Positions 7,021 to 10,198 of a DNA stretch of 10,198 bases are shown piece after piece. Source of the stretch: JALHST01 sp038316335 (GTDB taxonomy: Bacteria > Bacteroidota > Bacteroidia > Flavobacteriales > Flavobacteriaceae); NCBI GenBank assembly GCA_038316335.1, contig JBBQAM010000086.1, positions 1 through 10,198 on the forward strand, given 5' to 3'. Position 1 is the stretch's first letter, and every line of letters begins with the position of its first letter. The notes below the pieces were generated by a model. It made no database searches. It was not told the DNA's origin and saw only the letters and a list, made by a program, of their open reading frames with translations. The position numbers and the translations under genes were made by a program.

Positions 7021-7044
7021 TGGCCCAAAGCTTGCTTTGGGCTA
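7021..7044 (-). terminator. Hairpin downstream of the VKOR gene
   Basis: GCCCAAAGC (7023-7031) and GCTTTGGGC (7034-7042) form a 9-bp stem (or 8 bp with a CTTG loop), extendable by one G-U and one T-A pair. It lies 10 bases after the VKOR stop in the minus-strand transcript. The U-run (TATTTTGTTTTT) is on the plus-strand side, so it is not a classic terminator for the minus-strand operon. An mRNA 3'-end or processing element is likely. Confidence 0.5.
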
Positions 7045-7052
7045 TTTTGTTT

Positions 7053-8645
7053 TTATATTAATACTTCGTTTAAATCCTCTACACCGTATTCCAGGGGCAG
7101 TTGATGCCCGTTTATAAATAGGGTAGGGGTATGTGTAATATTTTCCGCCTCACACCAACTATGCATACCAGCTATTTTCTTATCCTGTAATTCAAGTTCC
7201 CCGTTTAATGGGTAATTCTTGCAAAATAAATTGTAATCCTTCTTTTCTGAACCGTACCAGTCATCCAAGGCCAATTGTGTTTTTGTGCTGTCGCCCAAGG
7301 AATCGATTGCCAATAAGTGGCGAACGGGATCGGCCATCCGCTGGTCCTCGACTTTAGCGGTAAACAGAATTTGCAGGTTAATCCTTCCTTTTTGGAGCAG
7401 GTCTTCCAAAATTGGATGTGCCTTGGCACAGGGCCCGCAATAGGGGTTGCAGACTTTTATGATATTATATTTGTTGCTTTTGTTCGTGAGGGTTATACCT
7501 AGACCTTCGGTAGGGGTATTTATTTGTCGTGATTTGGACAACAGCCCGTGAAACACATCGGGGTTGTTCTTTATCTTTTTGAGTCCCCTTTTATAAAGAT
7601 TGGTCTCTTTTTCCTTTTCTATTAAAGGCTTTATGATTGTCCAAGCTAAAATAGGCATTAGAAAAAGTGCGGCCAATAGCGGTATGTATTGAAGAGCAAT
7701 GCTATTTTGGTAAAATTTGCTGAAAAGCACCAGCCCGATCTCCAGAACAAGCAGAGCCTGTACCATCATACAGAACTTGCACCATTGTTTGATAACCACC
7801 GCCTGATAATAGAGGGATAACAGAATTATGGGCAAAGAGGCGAGACTCAGCCAGCCCGTCAGGGAAAGCGATGTGTAGCTAAACTTGCCAACGGCCAAAA
7901 ATAATAGCGTGCCGAAAAAATAGGAAAAGCCCAGTAAACTTAGACTTAATCGGCCGTTCAAAATTTGGGCGTACTTGGAGTTCAGCACGTAGTCACAATT
8001 GATCTTGCTCCCATGATCGCCCGAGCAAAAACTCTGTAGCGTAGGGTTGTACCGATCTACCTCATACCAGAGCAGGAGTACCCCGACAGTTAGTCCAGCA
8101 ATTTTTAATAGGCCATAAAGGGCAGCGAATATCATAGCGGAGGTATCCGCAATGATTTCCGAATTTGTAAAGCTGATAATGCCCCAAATCAAAAGAAGGG
8201 AAAGCACTGCCACTTTTAAAACGGTCAATACTCTTTTATCGGCCAACCGCTTTTCTATTCCGGGTTCTTTGGATTCGGCTGTTTTTTCGACCAATAGGCA
8301 AATGCTGGTCCATTTCTCCAAAAATTTTTCCTTGGGTTCTTGAACCAATTTTCCGGTATCGTTAAAGTAGGCAACCTCCGAGCCGGAAATCGTTCTCAAA
8401 ACTTGGAAGAGGGGGTTTCCCCGCTCCTTGATCTGTACGATACAGGGCTGGGGCACTTCACAAAGCTTGTCAGCATTTATTTTGACTACAAGGTTTTCAA
8501 TTCGGTACTTTTCAAGGGTATCGGTGATGGACAACAGGCTCGGATGGTCGGGATGGGAAAGGATATTGTCTTCTATGTAACCCTTAGTGTGCCTTATCTT
8601 TAAAATAGTGAGCAATTTAGAGGTAGAAGTGGCACAGTTGTCCAT
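7053..8645 (-). CDS. Membrane fusion protein: degenerate C39-like domain, VKOR domain and thioredoxin domain
   Basis: The protein has 530 residues in three parts. Residues 1-120 resemble a C39 peptidase fold (DNCATSTSKLL near the catalytic Cys position; EVPQPCIVQI; VAYFNDTGKLV; FLEKWTSICLLVE). However, the catalytic His position lies in a GNPLFQVLR stretch without His, so it is probably inactive. About 139-340 is a multi-helix VKOR domain with loop cysteines Cys207 and Cys217 and the quinone-side Cys289-Lys-Phe-Cys292. About 380-530 is a periplasmic thioredoxin domain with Cys403-Gly-Pro-Cys406, an extra Cys399, and cis-Pro507 in HTPTLFING. VKOR-thioredoxin fusions pass electrons from substrate thiols to quinones and so form disulfides. 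The start at 8645 gives the full C39-like domain. This is the first gene of the minus-strand cluster, and its likely substrates are the two cysteine-rich peptides. Confidence 0.93.
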   Translation of the reverse strand: MDNCATSTSKLLTILKIRHTKGYIEDNILSHPDHPSLLSITDTLEKYRIENLVVKINADKLCEVPQPCIVQIKERGNPLFQVLRTISGSEVAYFNDTGKLVQEPKEKFLEKWTSICLLVEKTAESKEPGIEKRLADKRVLTVLKVAVLSLLLIWGIISFTNSEIIADTSAMIFAALYGLLKIAGLTVGVLLLWYEVDRYNPTLQSFCSGDHGSKINCDYVLNSKYAQILNGRLSLSLLGFSYFFGTLLFLAVGKFSYTSLSLTGWLSLASLPIILLSLYYQAVVIKQWCKFCMMVQALLVLEIGLVLFSKFYQNSIALQYIPLLAALFLMPILAWTIIKPLIEKEKETNLYKRGLKKIKNNPDVFHGLLSKSRQINTPTEGLGITLTNKSNKYNIIKVCNPYCGPCAKAHPILEDLLQKGRINLQILFTAKVEDQRMADPVRHLLAIDSLGDSTKTQLALDDWYGSEKKDYNLFCKNYPLNGELELQDKKIAGMHSWCEAENITHTPTLFINGHQLPLEYGVEDLNEVLI

Positions 8646-8944
8646 ACAATGTGTAATAATAAAATTATGGGGAAACCAAACTCACTTTGTAGTCTATTCT
8701 TTCTAAATCTAAGAAAAAAGTAATACGAATTGTTTTTTTTTTCTTGTTAAATAAATGTTAATTATAATAAGAATAATTTTTGATAGTGGAATATACCTCA
8801 AATTCAAGGGATGTATTAGTATAAACATTTCAAAAGATTATTGGGCTTAACTTTTGTACATAAAATGGGCTTTTCATAATTCTAACTTAAAAGATTGTTA
8901 ATGCCGTTAATATTGAAAATATGGATATTATTTGAAAGTTTTGT
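8646..8944. other. AT-rich intergenic region, probable promoter of the peptide cluster
   Basis: No reading frame, tRNA or repeat that I can support is present. The region is strongly AT-rich and lies directly upstream of the first gene of the minus-strand cluster, so its promoter should be here. On the minus strand TAGATTTA (8711-8704) is one base from the Bacteroidetes -7 consensus TAnnTTTG, but no clear TTTG lies about 20 bases upstream, so this is only a candidate. A run of ten T's sits at 8731-8741 on the plus strand. The right part may include the junction with the mobile-element-like segment. Confidence 0.35.
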
Positions 8945-9299
8945 TTAGTTCATTTCCGATTGGAACATACTAACTTTTTGCTCAACTTGCCCCCTGAAGT
9001 CGAGCAACTCTTCCACTACAAGCCGCCCCTTGCGGACGCGCTCCACCGGTCCGCACGGGAAGTCTTTCCGTTCCTGTTTTGAACGACCCTCTCTTGGCCG
9101 CGATATAGAACAAGTGGTGAAAGGCCGCTTGCCCTTTCTTCTCTCTGACCACGATTCTGCGTATTGCATTATCCACACCGAATTGATACGTTCGCTCATT
9201 ATTTTCTATATAATCGCACTTCACAGCGTTAAAATTACCTTCACGTCCTTTTGACCATATTTGGCCGCCTAATTTGAATGCAAATTGGACACTGACATT
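8945..9299 (-). pseudogene. Possible broken gene, two overlapping frames that join by a frameshift
   Basis: Frame A is open from 9299 to 8982 and reads protein-like in its first part (FKLGGQIWSKGREGNFNAV, later KKGQAAFHHLFYIAAKRGSF). It then decays into Gly/Ala/Arg-rich sequence. Frame B ends at 8945 and reads protein-like only in its last part (KGRLVVEELLDFRGQVEQK, then MFQSEMN). A single indel near 9035-9065 would join them into about 115 residues. That stretch holds a 7-bp inverted repeat (TGCGGAC at 9031-9037, GTCCGCA at 9049-9055). Frame A has no ATG, only GTG at 9224; frame B has an ATG at 9199 and could instead be an intact 84-residue gene. The centre is more GC-rich than the rest of the window, which suggests a different origin. 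I do not recognise the family. Confidence 0.35.
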
Positions 9300-9324
9300 T
9301 CAATTTTTTACCCTGACATGTCAG
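9292..9324. promoter_or_regulatory. Repeated CTGACAT sites upstream of the excisionase-like gene
   Basis: CTGACATTTCA (9292-9302) and CTGACATGTCA (9313-9323) match at 10 of 11 positions and are spaced 21 bases apart, two helical turns. The second copy sits in a perfect 12-base palindrome, CTGACATGTCAG (9313-9324). The arrangement suits binding of a dimeric regulator or recombination accessory protein, possibly the excisionase-like protein encoded just downstream. Inference only. Confidence 0.4.
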
Positions 9325-9380
9325 CATTCGGGCCCATACCTGTTTTCATCTGTTTACATTGGCCCTGATTTCTTTTAAAA

Positions 9381-9396
9381 GTAAATGGCCATTTAC
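9381..9396. promoter_or_regulatory. Perfect 16-base palindrome, probable operator
   Basis: GTAAATGGCCATTTAC is its own reverse complement over all 16 bases and ends 20 bases before the first ATG of the helix-turn-helix gene. Zero spacing makes it a poor RNA hairpin and a good site for a symmetric DNA-binding dimer. Autoregulation by the adjacent gene is plausible but not shown. Confidence 0.5.
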
Positions 9397-9416
9397 CAAT
9401 TTCGAATTTAAAATAT

Positions 9417-9716
9417 ATGATTATGCACGAGGAAAAAAATGTAGTGGAACTCTTGCAGGACATTAAAGGTCTTCTTGCCCACAACAAGAAGGTAATGAAC
9501 GTGGATGACCTTGCCAACTATACAGGGCTGTCCAAAAGCAAGATCTACAAGCTTACCCAATTGAGATTGATCCCCATGGGAAACAACAGACATATCCGCC
9601 AGAAATTCTTTGATAAGGAACTCATCGATGCTTGGTTATTGGGCGAACCTAATTTATCGGATGAATTCTTGGAAGCGGAATTCAACAGTGGGCTCTTTAG
9701 AAACAAGAAGCCTTAG
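9417..9716 (+). CDS. Excisionase-family helix-turn-helix DNA-binding protein
   Basis: This is a 99-residue protein (97 if the second ATG at 9423 is used). An N-terminal amphipathic stretch (EEKNVVELLQDIKGLLAHNK) is followed by a MerR/excisionase-like winged helix at about residues 27-75: MNVDDLANYTGLSKSKIYKL gives the helix-turn-helix, and IPMGNNRHIRQKFFDKELID the wing and following helix ending DAWL. Such proteins (HTH_17 type) are common at the control end of Bacteroidetes integrative and mobilizable elements, where they act in excision or as regulators. The primase-like gene starts 17 bases after the stop, so the two are co-transcribed. Several palindromes lie in the upstream 130 bases. 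It could also be an ordinary transcription factor, but the neighbour favours a mobile element. Confidence 0.88.
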   Translation: MIMHEEKNVVELLQDIKGLLAHNKKVMNVDDLANYTGLSKSKIYKLTQLRLIPMGNNRHIRQKFFDKELIDAWLLGEPNLSDEFLEAEFNSGLFRNKKP

Positions 9717-9733
9717 ATATTAACCATTCAAAA

Positions 9734-10198
9734 ATGACATCTAAAAGCATTAGCTGCGAAAAAGCCCGTGCCGTTTGCATCGTAAAGACGATGGCAAAGG
9801 CAGGGCACTTTCCCAGCCGGGAAACGGAAAAAGAAGCTTGGTTCCCGAGTCCGTTCCGGTCGGAAACCCAAGCCTCTTTCAAGGTATCGAAAACCAAGAA
9901 CCTATGGTACGACCATGGAGAAGGTATCGGAGGGAACGTCATCGATCTGTTGGTAAGACTTTACAAATGTTCCGTACGGGAGGCCTTGGGCCTTTTGGCC
10001 GAGGACCTACCTTCTTTTTCTTTTCACCCGCAGACCCCTATTAGGCCCTTTGAGGAAAAAATAGCCATAACCCGAATACGTCCTTTAGGGCATCCTGCTT
10101 TGATAGATTATTTGAACGGGCGAAATATTTCATTGGTAGTAGCGAAGGAATTCTGTCAGGAAGTCCACTACATTATTAGGGGCAAACATTATTTCGCC
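9734..10198 (+). CDS. Toprim/primase-like protein of a mobile element (partial, C-terminus off the right edge)
   Basis: The frame starts at ATG 9734 (MTSKSISCEKARAVCIVKTM) and is open for 155 codons to the edge. The segment WFPSPFRSETQASFKV followed by NLWYDHGEGIGGNVIDLL matches the N-terminal primase zinc-ribbon region (CHC2 type) of Bacteroidetes element-encoded toprim proteins. Normally that region continues CPFH...PSF, then a Gly-rich DF segment. Here the zinc-ligand cysteine and histidine are replaced (SPFR), as is usual in this element-borne group as I recall it. The toprim catalytic domain would lie beyond the window. The role would be primer synthesis or replication-linked processing of the element after excision or transfer. 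It follows the excisionase-like gene by 17 bases and shares its strand. Confidence 0.85.
   Translation, partial: MTSKSISCEKARAVCIVKTMAKAGHFPSRETEKEAWFPSPFRSETQASFKVSKTKNLWYDHGEGIGGNVIDLLVRLYKCSVREALGLLAEDLPSFSFHPQTPIRPFEEKIAITRIRPLGHPALIDYLNGRNISLVVAKEFCQEVHYIIRGKHYFA

Noticed and set aside
5280..7050. CRISPR-like array from the repeated 16-mer and hairpins
   Set aside because: There are only two copies, 1,425 bases apart, with genes in between; this is not a repeat-spacer layout.
7021..7056. Plus-strand intrinsic terminator (GC hairpin followed by a T-rich run)
   Set aside because: It has the right form on the plus strand, but no plus-strand gene lies upstream, so I described it as a hairpin of the minus-strand operon.
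8646..8944. tRNA gene or attachment site beside the element
   Set aside because: I could find no cloverleaf-forming sequence or direct repeat of an attachment core in this AT-rich gap.
9030..9254. Plus-strand 74-residue frame
   Set aside because: It lies opposite the more protein-like minus-strand frames, and it lacks a recognisable domain or start signal.
9697..10044. Frames overlapping the primase-like gene (minus 9697-9942, plus 9775-10044)
   Set aside because: The frame starting at 9734 carries the conserved primase N-terminal motifs and runs open to the edge; the others are shadows.

Overview
The window looks like chromosome of a marine or soil Flavobacteriaceae-type Bacteroidota. The evidence is a GLPGLI-family protein, a DUF6734-like protein, a TlpA-type lipid/periplasmic thioredoxin, GG leaders of the Bacteroidetes natural-product precursor type, weak or absent Shine-Dalgarno sequences, and AT-rich intergenic DNA. 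Family names come from recognising motifs by eye; no database search was run.

Bases 1-8645 are one co-directional minus-strand gene cluster for making and exporting small cysteine-rich peptides. In transcription order it holds: a membrane fusion protein (C39-like domain, VKOR, thioredoxin; 8645-7053); a first 58/59-residue GG-leader precursor with six core cysteines (6938-6759); a periplasmic TlpA-like thioredoxin (6683-5592); a second, paralogous 59-residue precursor with four core cysteines (5507-5328); a GLPGLI protein (5261-4509); a C39 peptidase ABC transporter that should cut the leader at Gly-Gly and export the core (4398-2188); its HlyD-type adaptor (2195-897, overlapping by 8 bases); and a DUF6734-like protein with glycosyltransferase-like motifs that runs off the left edge (885-<1). 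Both precursor genes are easily missed because of their size.

The non-coding parts of the cluster are structured. An identical 16-mer lies about 61-64 bases upstream of the MKK start of each precursor. A strong inverted repeat follows each precursor gene and another follows the VKOR gene, which suits differential transcript stability or partial termination.

How it may work: precursors are made in the cytoplasm, possibly modified there by the DUF6734 protein, cleaved and exported by the C39 ABC/HlyD pair, and then oxidised to disulfide-bonded products by the VKOR-thioredoxin fusion and the TlpA-like protein. This parts list resembles glycocin clusters of Firmicutes such as sublancin (precursor, glycosyltransferase, C39 ABC transporter, thiol-disulfide oxidoreductases), but the link is inference.

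Bases 8646-8944 are AT-rich and hold no gene I can support; they probably carry the cluster promoter. From 8945 on the character changes: a GC-richer, probably broken minus-strand reading frame, an upstream region with several short palindromes, then a plus-strand pair consisting of an excisionase-like helix-turn-helix protein (9417-9716) and the start of a toprim/primase-like protein (9734->10198). Such a pair is typical of Bacteroidetes integrative or mobilizable elements, so an element probably continues to the right.
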